From CAVSUZ01 sp963791885 (GTDB lineage: Bacteria; Pseudomonadota; Alphaproteobacteria; Acetobacterales; Acetobacteraceae), in assembly GCA_963791885.1 (NCBI GenBank), contig CAWBUL010000005.1, forward strand, positions 372,001 to 436,000: a DNA stretch of 64,000 bases, given 5' to 3'. The notes under the pieces were generated by a model. The model saw only the letters and a list, made by a program, of their open reading frames with translations. It was not told the origin of the DNA and did not search any database. Both the position numbers and the translations under genes were made by a program. The stretch's first letter is position 1; every line of letters starts with the position of its first letter. This document shows positions 53,288-62,631 of the stretch, in pieces.

Positions 53288-54907
53288 CCTGCTCCCACGA
53301 AGACAGCGGGAACCGCGGCCTGCGGCAAAGCAATCAACCGAGCGATGGGAAAGCCGTAATTTGCGATCGTCAGGGCGATCATCAACGTGACCCAGAGGCC
53401 AAAGCTGTTGAGTGCGACGGGCAACCGGACCGGCGGATGCAGGGCGACGCTGAACCGGTATGCCTCGGGCACGCGGATGGGGCCGAACTGGCCCCGCAGC
53501 AACACGAGAATGAACAGGATGCCGGACACGACCAAAATGGCACCGCCGATGACGGAAAGGATCACGGGAATGGCGTCTGGCGCGAAGGCGGCGCTGCTGT
53601 AGTCATAGAACGCCATGCGGCGCGGCATCCCGAGAATGCCGACCCAGTGCCAGGGGAAACTGAGCACGATCATGCCGACAAACCAGGTCCAGAGCTGGGC
53701 GCGCATCAGGCCGTAATGTTCGAAGGCGCGGCCTGTGAGATGGGGCCAAAGATCATACGCGATGGCGAAATACATGATGACAATGGCGCCACCGAAGATC
53801 AGGTGGAAATGGCCGGTGATCCACTGGGTGTTATGGATCGTGGTGTCGAGCTGATAGGTCATGTTGATCAGACCGCCGGCGCCGCCGAAGCCCAGCATGA
53901 CGAAGGAGAATGTAACCGCAAGCATGATCGGATTATGCCAGGGCAGTGCACGCAGCCAGCCGAACAGCCCGCGTCCACCATGCAGCCGACCGGCGATCTC
54001 GACCGAGGCACAAATAGTGAAGACGGTCAGCAGTGTTGGCACCGCGACGAAGGCGGTGAAGGCGGAGTGCATGAACTTGAAGGCAGCGCCGACCTGCGGG
54101 TCTTCGAACAGGTGGTGGATGCCGATTGGCATTGCGACGACGAGGAACAGGATGAAAGCGATACGCGCCATGGGATCGCTGAAAACACGACCGCCGATGG
54201 CGCGGGGCACGATGGTGTAATAAGCGATGTAGGTCGGGATCAGCCAAAAATAGACGATCGCATGGAGCGTCCAGGAGAAGAAAACGCGAGCAAGTCCTGC
54301 ATCGATGGTGTTCGTGAGGTGCAGCGCTGCGGGTAGGATCAAGAACAAGAGCTCGATCGCAGCGCCAACTGAAGTCCAGGCCCAGAGATAGGCGCCGGCG
54401 ACATTGGCGAACATCGCGAGAGGGACGGGAACGCCGGGATAATCGCGCTTCCATAGCCGCAGATTGATCGACATCAGCGCGACCCAGATCCAGGAGCCGA
54501 CCACCGCGAGGACGACGCCGATGTAATAGGCCGCGTTGGCGATCAGTGGCGGATAGAAGGTATACAGGACACTGGCGCGGCCAAGCGCGATCGGGATGAC
54601 AGACTGTAACTGTGCCGATGGCTACCAGCGCAAAGCCGAGCCAGGCGAAAGTGCGGCCAACCAAGGGTCGGTTCAGCGATGACTCGCTGATCGAATAGCC
54701 GAAACCCATGGCCACCAGCGTGGGGAATACATAAGCCATGGTGGTGCCGTGGGCAGTGACCGAGCTGTAGTAGATCTCGGGGTTGGCGATTCCACCGCTG
54801 AGCGGGCTGCGCATGAACATCTGCCACGCGCCCAGGAGCAGCGCGAGGAAGAAGCCTGCGAAGGCCAGCCAGAAATGCGCGAGGATCAGGCGATTGCTAG
54901 GGAGCAC
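53284..54907 (-). CDS. ba3-like cytochrome c oxidase subunit I, frameshift near 54600
   Basis: Haem-copper oxidase catalytic subunit. N-terminal frame: MLPSNRLILAHFWLAFAGFF, SVTAHGTTMAYVFPTLVAMG (haem ligand His). At about 54600 (VAIGTVTV) the frame slips one base; the rest, VIPIALGRASVLYTFYPPLI, WTLHAIVYFWLIPTYIAYYT (CuB His-Tyr region), PIGIHHLFEDPQ and QWITGHFHLIFGGAIV, is read to the stop at 53284. The ligand pattern is that of the B-type (ba3) group, not of the aa3 enzymes. One extra T would explain the slip, and all metal ligands are kept, so a read error is likely. It overlaps subunit II by 11 bases and the c4 cytochrome by four. Confidence 0.85.
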
Positions 54908-55460
54908 AGCCGACTCTCGGCTTGTCGGCAGCGAGTTTGCGGAAATCGTCCTGGCTGAGGACCCGGATCTTGCCCCACATGCCCTGATGGCCGGCGCCGC
55001 AGAATTCCTGACATGGCATCAGGTGATCGCCCGGTTTGTCGAACGTCGCCTGAATAACGGATACGAAGCCCGGGACCAGCATCATGTTGATGTTGGTGCC
55101 CTCGACCAGAAGGCCGTGCACGACATCGGCGCTGGTGGCGCGGAAGGTCACCGGCGTGCCGGCGGGTATGGCGATGCAGGGTGGCGAGAAGGAATATTGC
55201 TGGCCGAGGGCGCGGACAGTGATCGAGCCGTCAGGATCGACGGCAGTGCCGAGATTGCTTTCGATGAACTCGCCGGCGAGATGCAAGGTGCGGAAGTTAA
55301 CCGTTTCGACTCGTGCCTGGGGCATCGCCAGCTCATGAATGCCGGCGAACGCAGCGAGCACGATCATCAGGCACACGATGCAGATCGCGACGACGGCCCA
55401 GCGCCGCTCGAGCTTTTCCGCGTCGTGCGCGCCATCAGGAGCGGGGGACGTCGCTGACAT
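54897..55460 (-). CDS. cytochrome c oxidase subunit II (CuA subunit), ba3-like
   Basis: Accepts electrons from cytochrome c. One N-terminal transmembrane helix (RRWAVVAICIVCLMIVLAAF) is followed by a periplasmic cupredoxin domain with the CuA ligands: His in ADVVHGLLVEGTNINMM and the cluster CQEFCGAGHQGMWG (C-x3-C-x3-H-x2-M). 187 residues, short as in B-type oxidases. The subunit I gene overlaps its end. Confidence 0.93.
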   Translation of the reverse strand: MSATSPAPDGAHDAEKLERRWAVVAICIVCLMIVLAAFAGIHELAMPQARVETVNFRTLHLAGEFIESNLGTAVDPDGSITVRALGQQYSFSPPCIAIPAGTPVTFRATSADVVHGLLVEGTNINMMLVPGFVSVIQATFDKPGDHLMPCQEFCGAGHQGMWGKIRVLSQDDFRKLAADKPRVGCAP

Positions 55461-55466
55461 GGCGGG

Positions 55467-55640
55467 CTACGGCGTGGTGCGCGGGAGGAAGACAAGAAAA
55501 TAGAAGGCGAGCCAGATCAGCGTGACGATCAGCGATGCGAGAGCGGCGACGATCAGGGCGCCGAGCGCGATGCCCGAAGACGGGCCGAGCAGACCCTGGA
55601 TTTCAGATTCGGCGAGGGGTTGAGGATCGGAGTTGAGCAT
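55467..55640 (-). CDS. small oxidase-associated membrane protein, 57 aa
   Basis: MLNSDPQPLAESEIQGLLGP leads into one transmembrane helix, ALIVAALASLIVTLIWLAFY, and ends FLVFLPRTTP. It is six bases from the start of the subunit II gene on the same strand, so it belongs to the oxidase operon; single-helix extra subunits are known for ba3-type oxidases (subunit IIa). The assignment rests on location and topology, since such short proteins cannot be identified by motif. Confidence 0.65.
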   Translation of the reverse strand: MLNSDPQPLAESEIQGLLGPSSGIALGALIVAALASLIVTLIWLAFYFLVFLPRTTP

Positions 55641-55645
55641 CGGGA

Positions 55646-56881
55646 TTATTCCATCGGGGCCGAGCGGAGGGCATTGGCCTGCTGGGCGGTGATCGGCGTG
55701 CCCTGATTGCCCCAGGTCGTGCGGATATACGTGACGACGGCGGCGACCTCATCGTCCGAGAGAAGCTGTGCGAAGGGCGGCATGCCGTACGGTTTGGGAT
55801 TGCCCTCGGTGCCGGGCGGGAAGCCGCCGTTGAGCACCATGCGGATCGGGTTCACCGCCGAGGTCATCTGGATGGACTGGTTGCCCGCGAGCGGCGGATA
55901 CGCGGGCGGCATGCCGGCGCCGTCGCTGCCGTGGCAAGTGGCGCAATGCGTGTCGTAGATCGTCTTGCCGAGGCTGAGCAGGAGCGAGTTCTCGGCAACG
56001 GGTATTGTCGTGGTGGGTCTTTGGGGCGGCGTGCCTTCGGGCAGGGATTTCAGATACACGGCCATGGCGCGCGTATCGTCGTCGGACAGGTACTGCAGGC
56101 TGTTGTAAACAACCTCCGCCATCGGGCCGTAGACGGCCCCGCGCTTGGATACGCCCGTACGGAGCAGGTCGATGATGTCCGTAAGACTCCATTCGCCGAG
56201 GCCCCCTTCGCGGTTGGACGTCAGGGAGGGCGCATACCAATCCTGCATGGGGATTAGCCCGCCCTCGAACGCCTGGGACGGCAAGCTGCCACCGAGGGCG
56301 TTGATCGGCGAGTGGCACATGGCGCAGTGGCCGAGACCTTCAACAAGGTAAGCGCCGCGGTTCCAGTCGGCGGATTTGGTCGGATCAGGCTGGTATTCGC
56401 CCGGATGGAAGAACAGTGTGCGCCAGCCGATGATGAGCGCGCGGTTATTGTAGGGGAAGTTGAGGTCCTGCGGCTTGTCGGGCTGGTGAACGGGCGGGAC
56501 GGACTTCAGATAGGCGAAGATCGCGTCGGAGTCCGCGCGGGTGACTTTCGTGTACGACTGGAAAGGCATGGCGGGATAAAGCAGCCCGCCATCGGGCATG
56601 CGGCCGTCATGCAGAACCCGGTAGAATTCGTCCGCGGTCCAGCGTCCGGTGCCGTAATCGGGGTCCGGCGTGAGGTTGGTGGAATAGAGCGTGCCGAACG
56701 GTGTCGGCATGGCGCGGCCGCCAGCAAACAGTGCACCGCCCGGATTAGTGTGGCAGGCAATGCAGTCTCCGGCGCGTGCGAGGTATTCACCCCGCTTGAT
56801 CACGTCCGTCTGAGAGGGGGCGGTCTGCGCGTGCGCCGCGCCAATGACCAGTGCCGCGAGGGCTGCGACGAAGCGGATCAT
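55646..56881 (-). CDS. trihaem cytochrome c (alcohol-dehydrogenase cytochrome subunit-like)
   Basis: Signal peptide MIRFVAALAALVIGAAHA, then three c-type haem motifs: CIACHT, CAMCHS and CATCHG. The segments LYSTNLTPDPDYGTGRWTAD and SLTDIIDLLRTGVSKRGAVY are typical of the cytochrome subunits of membrane-bound alcohol, gluconate and aldehyde dehydrogenases of acetic-acid bacteria. No dehydrogenase large subunit is adjacent, and it lies in the oxidase operon, so it may link a separately encoded dehydrogenase to this oxidase. 411 residues. It overlaps the preceding cytochrome gene by four bases. Confidence 0.9.
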   Translation of the reverse strand: MIRFVAALAALVIGAAHAQTAPSQTDVIKRGEYLARAGDCIACHTNPGGALFAGGRAMPTPFGTLYSTNLTPDPDYGTGRWTADEFYRVLHDGRMPDGGLLYPAMPFQSYTKVTRADSDAIFAYLKSVPPVHQPDKPQDLNFPYNNRALIIGWRTLFFHPGEYQPDPTKSADWNRGAYLVEGLGHCAMCHSPINALGGSLPSQAFEGGLIPMQDWYAPSLTSNREGGLGEWSLTDIIDLLRTGVSKRGAVYGPMAEVVYNSLQYLSDDDTRAMAVYLKSLPEGTPPQRPTTTIPVAENSLLLSLGKTIYDTHCATCHGSDGAGMPPAYPPLAGNQSIQMTSAVNPIRMVLNGGFPPGTEGNPKPYGMPPFAQLLSDDEVAAVVTYIRTTWGNQGTPITAQQANALRSAPME

Positions 56882-57609
56882 TGCGGCTCACTCCCGCATG
56901 CGAAAGGCAGTGCAAGCGTGCCGGAGGGGAGTGGCCTGGCGTCCGGCGGAACAGGCTGGGCGGCGAGATAGGCGGCGACGGCTGTCACGTTATTTTCCGT
57001 CAGGCGCGCGGCGACGAGCTGCATGCAGTCGGGCGCCTTGGCGGTGCGGGTGCCATAGCGCCACGCGCCGAGCTGGGCGCTGATATAGTTGGCACGCAGA
57101 CCGATCAGCGCGGGAATGGCGGGCTCCATGCCTGTCAAGGCGCGGCCATGGCAACTGGCGCAGGCAGGGATTTCGCGCGATCCGTCGCCGTGCAGGACGA
57201 TGTTCTCGCCCTCGGCGAGGATCTCGGGGCTGACCGTGGGCGGAAGCGGGGTCGGTGCGGGCGGATGCAGCGAGGCGAAGTAAGTGGCGATGTCGCGCAA
57301 ATACGAGTTGGGGAGGAATTCGAACAGGTAGTTCATCGGCGCATAGCGGCGCTGGCCGATATGGAACTCAGCGAGCTGATTGTACAGGTAGCCGGTGGGT
57401 TTGCCCGCAATTCGGGGGAAATAGTCGTTGCTGGTGCCTTGGCCATCGGTGCCGTGACACGGCGTGCAGGCTTCCATGCGCGCGGCCATTGTGTCGGGCG
57501 CTTGCGGCGTGAATTGCTGGGCGCGCGAAGGGGTGGCGGCCGCGAGGGCGGAAACGAAGATCGCGATCCCGGGCAGCGATGCGTGGCGTATTGCGCGCAG
57601 ACAGACCAC
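56878..57609 (-). CDS. periplasmic dihaem cytochrome c (c4-like)
   Basis: A signal-type N-terminus (LPGIAIFVSALAAATPSRAQ) is followed by two haem motifs, CTPCHG and CASCHG, each in a c4-like domain (GTSNDYFPRIAGKPTGYLYN; LTGMEPAIPALIGLRANYIS). It is the first gene of the oxidase-cytochrome block on this strand. The start could be internal (GTG/ATG choices within the first 13 residues). With the other two cytochromes it gives seven haem c groups for one oxidase operon. Confidence 0.87.
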   Translation of the reverse strand: MVCLRAIRHASLPGIAIFVSALAAATPSRAQQFTPQAPDTMAARMEACTPCHGTDGQGTSNDYFPRIAGKPTGYLYNQLAEFHIGQRRYAPMNYLFEFLPNSYLRDIATYFASLHPPAPTPLPPTVSPEILAEGENIVLHGDGSREIPACASCHGRALTGMEPAIPALIGLRANYISAQLGAWRYGTRTAKAPDCMQLVAARLTENNVTAVAAYLAAQPVPPDARPLPSGTLALPFACGSEPQ

Positions 57610-57751
57610 TGGCCAGGATTTCCCCCGGTTCCAAGCGCGTCATCATATGCGCCGCCGCACAGCGGCAGCAAGATGATTTCTTTATGTGGTTCAGACCGCT
57701 ACTGGTGCTGTCTTATTATTAGGATTGCCGTCGCAGTGCTGCTCGCCGCGA

Positions 57752-59725
57752 TCAGACGTCGACCTCTTCGACCGAGCGCGCGTGCTCCTGGATAAACTGG
57801 AAGCGGAGTTCCGGTTTACGACCCATAAGGCTTTCAACGAGTTCGCTGGTACGCGCGCGTTCTTCAGGCGCGGCGAGGACTTTCAGCAGTGTGCGGCGCG
57901 CGGGATCCATCGTGGTTTCGCGCAGTTGGGATGGCGGCATTTCGCCAAGACCCTTGAAGCGGCTGACCTCGATCTTTGCGTTGGGTTTGAACTCGGATTT
58001 GATCTTTCGTTCGCGGTCGGCGTCGTCCATCGCGTACACTGACTTGGCCCCTTGCGTGAGCCGATAAAGCGGCGGCTGGGCGAGATGCACGTGGCCGTGG
58101 CGGATCAGCTCGGGTAATTCGCGATAGAAGAAAGTCATGAGCAGCGACGCGATGTGAGCACCGTCCACATCGGCGTCAGTCATGATGATGATGCGGCCGT
58201 AGCGAAGCTTGTTCCGATCAAAGCGATCTCCGGCGCCGCAGCCCAGCGCCTCGATCAGATCCTTGAGTTCCTGGTTTTGGCGGAGCTTGTCAGCGGAGGC
58301 GGAGGCGACATTGAGGATCTTGCCGCGCAACGGCAGCACCGCCTGCGTTTCGCGGTTGCGTGCCTGCTTGGCGGAGCCACCGGCGGAATCGCCCTCCACG
58401 AGGAATATCTCGGTCTCGGCGGCGTTTTCTCGCGTGCAATCGGTGAGCTTGCCGGGAAGTCGCAGGCGACGCGTGGGCGACTTGCGTGCGGTGTCCTTGG
58501 ATTCCTTGCGCCGCTGGCGCTCCTCGGCTCGCTCAATGACGAATGCCAGCAGATTGTCGGCGGCGACGGGATCGGCGGCCAGGAAGTGGTCGAAGCGATC
58601 ACGCAGTGCCGTTTCCACCAGGCGGGCGGCCTCCGGGCTGGTCAGCTTCTCCTTGGTCTGTCCCTGGAAATGCGGTTCACGAACGAAGACGGAGAGCTTG
58701 GCGGCGAGCGGCGTCAGAACATCCTCGGCCACGATGGCAGTGGCGCGCTTATTGGCACGATGTTCGCCCCAGGCGCGCAGTCCTTTTAGCAGGGCAGCAC
58801 GGAATCCGGCCTCATGCGTGCCGCCCAACGAGGTGGGGACGGTATTGCAGTAAGAGTGGATGAAACCATCCGTGTCCTCGAGCCAGGTGACGGCCCATTC
58901 CGCTTTTCCGTGAGCGTGGCCCGGGAAATCGGCCTCACCGGCCCAGGCGGCTTGGAGGACTCGTGTGCTGCCCGCGGTGTCTTCATCGAGGCTGTCGCGC
59001 AGGCCGCCGGGGAAATGGAGGGTGGCTTCGGCCGGGATGTCGGTGGTGGATTTGAGCAGCGCGGGATCGCAGGCCCAGCGGATCCGCACACCGCGGAACA
59101 GATAGGCCTTGGAGCGGCAGAGGCGATAAAGACGCGCCGGGCTGAAGTGCTGCGTCCCGAAAATCTGCGGATCCGGTCGAAAGCGGATGGTCGTGCCGCG
59201 GCGGTTCTTGGCCGGGCCAGCGTTGACCAGTTTCGTCGTGGATTTGCCCCGGGCATAAGATTGTTTGTAGAGCGTGCGATCTCGCGCGACCTCGACCTCC
59301 AGCTTTTCGGACAGGGCATTGACGACGGAACTGCCGACGCCGTGCAGTCCGCCGGAGGTGTTGTAGGCCTTGCCGCCGAACTTGCCGCCGGAGTGCAGCG
59401 TGGTGAGGATCACCTCCAGCGCGCTGAGATTCTTGAACTTGGGATGGGGATCGACCGGAATGCCGCGCCCATTGTCGTGGACGGTCAACCAATTGTCGGG
59501 TTCTAACGTGACCTCGATGAACGAAGCATGGCCTGCTACGGCCTCGTCCATCGCATTGTCGAGGATTTCGGCCGCGAGGTGATGCAGGGCGGCTTCATCG
59601 GTGCCGCCGATATACATGCCGGGCCGCCGGCGGACGGGTTCGAGGCCTTCCAGCACCTCGATGTCCTTGGCCGAGTAAGAATCGGCGGATTTGCCAGATT
59701 TGGAGGATCCGAAAAGGTCGTTCAC
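57752..59725 (-). CDS. parE: DNA topoisomerase IV subunit B
   Basis: ATPase subunit of topoisomerase IV, which decatenates daughter chromosomes. GTG 59725 is chosen because VNDLFGSSKSGKSADSYSAK begins like other ParE proteins and gives 657 residues, the normal size; the frame is open further upstream. The GHKL ATPase shows AAEILDNAMDEAVAGHA, VHDNGRGIPVDPHPK and GLHGVGSSVVNALSE. The Toprim domain shows FLVEGDSAGGSAKQARNRET and IIIMTDADVDGAHIASLL. It ends RFQFIQEHARSVEEVDV. Single copy, intact. Confidence 0.97.
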   Translation of the reverse strand: MNDLFGSSKSGKSADSYSAKDIEVLEGLEPVRRRPGMYIGGTDEAALHHLAAEILDNAMDEAVAGHASFIEVTLEPDNWLTVHDNGRGIPVDPHPKFKNLSALEVILTTLHSGGKFGGKAYNTSGGLHGVGSSVVNALSEKLEVEVARDRTLYKQSYARGKSTTKLVNAGPAKNRRGTTIRFRPDPQIFGTQHFSPARLYRLCRSKAYLFRGVRIRWACDPALLKSTTDIPAEATLHFPGGLRDSLDEDTAGSTRVLQAAWAGEADFPGHAHGKAEWAVTWLEDTDGFIHSYCNTVPTSLGGTHEAGFRAALLKGLRAWGEHRANKRATAIVAEDVLTPLAAKLSVFVREPHFQGQTKEKLTSPEAARLVETALRDRFDHFLAADPVAADNLLAFVIERAEERQRRKESKDTARKSPTRRLRLPGKLTDCTRENAAETEIFLVEGDSAGGSAKQARNRETQAVLPLRGKILNVASASADKLRQNQELKDLIEALGCGAGDRFDRNKLRYGRIIIMTDADVDGAHIASLLMTFFYRELPELIRHGHVHLAQPPLYRLTQGAKSVYAMDDADRERKIKSEFKPNAKIEVSRFKGLGEMPPSQLRETTMDPARRTLLKVLAAPEERARTSELVESLMGRKPELRFQFIQEHARSVEEVDV

Positions 59726-59909
59726 GTAATGTTCGCTGCTGTGCGGCCGGACCTTAGCCGAGGGATGGGGAGTCGGGGAAGCCTGGAACCTCAGCGGCGT
59801 CAGACTGCGGCCCGTGTCCGCAAGAAACGCAGTCTCCAGACGCGGCAGGACGGGACATGGCACACGCTCCGCCGAAACCGCGCTTGACCGTACAAGTGCC
59901 AAAGTAGTG

Positions 59910-60464
59910 TTAGTGCCGAGCAGGACGAAGCCGAGCCGGATTGCCGAACGCCGTGGCGCCGGCGGCCACATCCCGTGTGACGACGCTGCCCGCACCGATC
60001 ACGGCGTCATCGCCGATCGTCACGCCGGGCAGGATGATGGCGCCGCCGCCGATCCAGACATTGCGACCGATCGTGACTGCCCGACCGAGTTCCCGGCCGG
60101 CGGCTCGGGTTGCTGCGTCACGCGGATGGTCGGCGGCGTAGATCTGCACCGCTGGCCCGATCTGCGTGCCATCGCCGATGGTCACGCGCACCACATCGAG
60201 GATGACGCAGTTGAAGTTGACGAAAACGTTGGCGCCGAGGCTGATATTGAAGCCGTAGTCGCAGTGGAACGGAGAGCGGATGACCGCACCATCTCCGACG
60301 GTGGCGAGGCGTTCGGTCAGTAGGGCATGGCGTTGCTCCGGATCGAGCGCCGCGTTGTAGCGCGCGAGCCAGCTCTGAGTCGTCAGCAGTTCCGCCTGAA
60401 GTTCGGGATCGGCGGCGCTGTAGAGTTCGCCGGCGAGCATTTTGTCTTTCTCGGTGCGTGCCAT
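59910..60464 (-). CDS. sugar O-acetyltransferase (maltose acetyltransferase-like, left-handed beta-helix)
   Basis: Acetyl-CoA-dependent O-acetylation of a sugar in the cytoplasm. The start MARTEKDKMLAGELYSAADP is the typical Maa/NodL opening. Hexapeptide repeats begin at NISLGANVFVNFNCVILDVV and continue through TIGRNVWIGGGAIILPGVTI. The catalytic His lies in IYAADHPRDAATR. It ends VVTRDVAAGATAFGNPARL. 184 residues, normal. It is not close enough to the neighbours (185 bp from parE) to suggest a common transcript. Confidence 0.92.
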   Translation of the reverse strand: MARTEKDKMLAGELYSAADPELQAELLTTQSWLARYNAALDPEQRHALLTERLATVGDGAVIRSPFHCDYGFNISLGANVFVNFNCVILDVVRVTIGDGTQIGPAVQIYAADHPRDAATRAAGRELGRAVTIGRNVWIGGGAIILPGVTIGDDAVIGAGSVVTRDVAAGATAFGNPARLRPARH

Positions 60465-60551
60465 CGCGGTCTGGTCCCTTGGAGGCAAGAAGGAGCAAAC
60501 TGATCATCTGGCTCGCCAAAGACAACACAGCTATTTCCCGTGTCCTTCAGG

Positions 60552-61301
60552 TCAGGCAACAACAGCGTAGATACGATTTTCAGCGGAGGCGTTCGCGCCG
60601 GCGAAGAGAAACTTGAACTGCAACCACCCGCCGAAGCCCACCACCATCGGGTCGGAGACATTGCCGGGCGTTCCGGCGTCCCCATAGGACAGCAGTTCAC
60701 CGTTTTGGTCGACGGCATAGATGCGGTTTTCGGCGGAGGCGTTTGCTCCGGCGAAGAGAAACTTGAACTGCAACCACCCGCCGAAGCCAACAGCCACCGG
60801 ATCGGAAACGTTCCCGGGCGTTCCGTCGTCCCCATAGGATAGAAGCCGGCCGCTTTGATCGACAGCGTAGATGCGGTTATCGCCGGCGGCGTTCCTGCCA
60901 GCGAAGAGGAACTTGAAATCCAGCCACCCGCCAAATCCGACGATCACTGGGTCGGAGACGTTGCCCGGCGTTCCGTCGTCCCCATAGGACAGCAGCTGCC
61001 CGCTTTGGTTCACAGCGTAGATGCGGTTCTCGCCTGCGACGTTCCTGCCGGCGAAAAGAAACTTAAAATCCAGCCATCCGCCAAATCCGACGACCACCGG
61101 ATCCGAGACGTTGCCGGTTATTCCATCGTCTCCGTAGGACAGCAGTTGTCCGGCTTGGTTCACAGCGTAGATGCGGTTATCACCGGCAGCGTTCGCGCCG
61201 GCGAAGAGAAACTTGAACTGCAACCACCCGCCGAAGCCGACGACCACCGGATCGGAAACGTTGCCGGGAACTCCGGAGTCCCCATAGGAGAGCAGCTCGC
61301 C
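60552..61301. repeat. five tandem 150-bp coding repeats
   Basis: The five propeller blades are encoded by five consecutive 150-base units that match closely at the DNA level, for example the recurring GCGAAGAGAAACTTGAACTG and GTCCCCATAGGA. Such an array is prone to copy-number change, which would alter the blade number, and can collapse during assembly. Confidence 0.9.
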
Positions 61302-62306
61302 AGTGACGAATGGCGGCGCGTAGATACACGCGCTTTGCACTTCGCCAGCCTGAATGAGGCAGGAATTTGAATCGACCGAGAAGCCGGGCCGAATGATCGC
61401 ACTTATAAAGAAGGCAAAGCTGCTGGCGGATGCGGTATCTTCCGTGCCCCCCAAATATGCAGTGTTTTGATCAAAGAGTTCGAACAAAGTGAATGGATTG
61501 CAGTTGGTGGCGCAAGGGTCGCAGACCTCCGGGTTGCTGTCGTCCGCTCGTGGATCGACGACCATTTCGGCGACTTCGTGGCTGAGAATGTGGGCATAAA
61601 CCTTTTCGTTCGGCTGGCCGTCTATCGTGTGATTATTGTCTGCAACCGAGAGATCCTCTCCGAAGACCAGGCAATAGCAGTAGGGATTTCCGTTGCCGGT
61701 ACGGGAATGGAATGGATTCCGGTTCCCGGTAAAGCTTGGGCTGTTCGGCAGGTCACGGTTATGCATGATGACGACGCAGGGATTGGAGACCTGCTGGCTG
61801 CGCATAAACTGCGCGATGTCGTCCACCCAGCCCTCGAATTCGGCCACGCTGAAGGCGCCCTCCTGCACGTTCGCGGTGAATGGGATGGGAACCGGCCAGA
61901 CGCTGACCGAGTTTGGACCGTACTGGGATGCGTATTGTTGAATGGGCACGACGGCGAGAGTTGCATAGCTGATGGCCGTCTGCGCGTCGGCTGCGCTGAT
62001 GCCGGACGGAGGCAGGCTCGGTGCAGCAAAAGAAACCTGTGCAAAGACCAGCGTGCCACTGAAGAGCGGGCCGGAAACTGTCTTCCTGGCAGACGGGATC
62101 GGGTTATTGGCGAGCCAGGCTTTAAGATGGGGGTCTTCAGTCACCTCGTCCCAGTCGGAAGAGTTGCTGAAGCCAGCGAGCAGGCTCGAAGGTAATTTTT
62201 CGAGTGCGTGAAGCGCTGAACGGGATACGGCTTTAGGAGCCCGACGCTGGACGTATTTCAGGACTTTCACAGCTCTTGTATCACATGATGGACGCATGAT
62301 CATCAC
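60552..62306 (-). CDS. two-domain protein: putative metallopeptidase fused to a five-bladed tachylectin-like propeller
   Basis: Function unknown as a whole. Residues 1-330 include KVYAHILSHEVAEMVVDPRA with HEVAE at 243-247, a zinc-peptidase-like helix, and the cysteine cluster VCDPCATNCN. The consensus HExxH is not met (HEVAE), but the downstream Asp suggests a related metal site. Residues 336-584 are five near-identical 50-residue units (GxLLSYGDDGTPGNVSDPVV, then GFGGWL(Q/D)FKFLFAG, then NRIYAVNQ). Five blades of about 47-50 residues is the architecture of tachylectin-2, a GlcNAc-binding lectin. No clear signal peptide is seen. Either sugar binding at a cell surface or recognition inside the cell is possible. 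The repeats are unusually uniform, implying recent duplication or strong constraint. Confidence 0.8.
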   Translation of the reverse strand: MMIMRPSCDTRAVKVLKYVQRRAPKAVSRSALHALEKLPSSLLAGFSNSSDWDEVTEDPHLKAWLANNPIPSARKTVSGPLFSGTLVFAQVSFAAPSLPPSGISAADAQTAISYATLAVVPIQQYASQYGPNSVSVWPVPIPFTANVQEGAFSVAEFEGWVDDIAQFMRSQQVSNPCVVIMHNRDLPNSPSFTGNRNPFHSRTGNGNPYCYCLVFGEDLSVADNNHTIDGQPNEKVYAHILSHEVAEMVVDPRADDSNPEVCDPCATNCNPFTLFELFDQNTAYLGGTEDTASASSFAFFISAIIRPGFSVDSNSCLIQAGEVQSACIYAPPFVTGELLSYGDSGVPGNVSDPVVVGFGGWLQFKFLFAGANAAGDNRIYAVNQAGQLLSYGDDGITGNVSDPVVVGFGGWLDFKFLFAGRNVAGENRIYAVNQSGQLLSYGDDGTPGNVSDPVIVGFGGWLDFKFLFAGRNAAGDNRIYAVDQSGRLLSYGDDGTPGNVSDPVAVGFGGWLQFKFLFAGANASAENRIYAVDQNGELLSYGDAGTPGNVSDPMVVGFGGWLQFKFLFAGANASAENRIYAVVA

Positions 62307-62631
62307 TCCTCAGATCGATCGTATCCCTGGCTCCGCTCCTTGATGTCGTGCACCTCCGCTTTGTGAGATGCATCGGCGTGCCGGGAACAGGACCATTTGA
62401 TGTTGGCGGCCAGTTAGCGCCGCGACGGCACGCTGCAGCAACTCTCTCAGTCGCTTACGCGCGCCTAACAATCCGCCACGAACATGGCTGAGGGTCTATG
62501 AATCACTTCACAGACTGATGAAAATAACTTCCTTACGCCGCTGCTTGCTGCGGCAGCGTGCCGATCTTCTCGCTTCTATAGGCTTTCAGCTCTGGAGAAC
62601 TAAATATTCATACCGAGATCGTGGGGAGTTC
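62307..62631. other. 325-bp intergenic region, nothing recognised
   Basis: No gene, IS end or long repeat was found. It is slightly AT-richer near 62,480-62,610 and holds a short stem (CGCTGC/GCAGCG near 62540-62565). The promoter of the propeller gene should lie at its left end. Confidence 0.5.

Noticed and set aside
52817..54336. Long plus-strand frames opposite the oxidase genes
   Set aside because: They mirror the minus-strand cytochrome and oxidase genes, which carry haem motifs and metal ligands.
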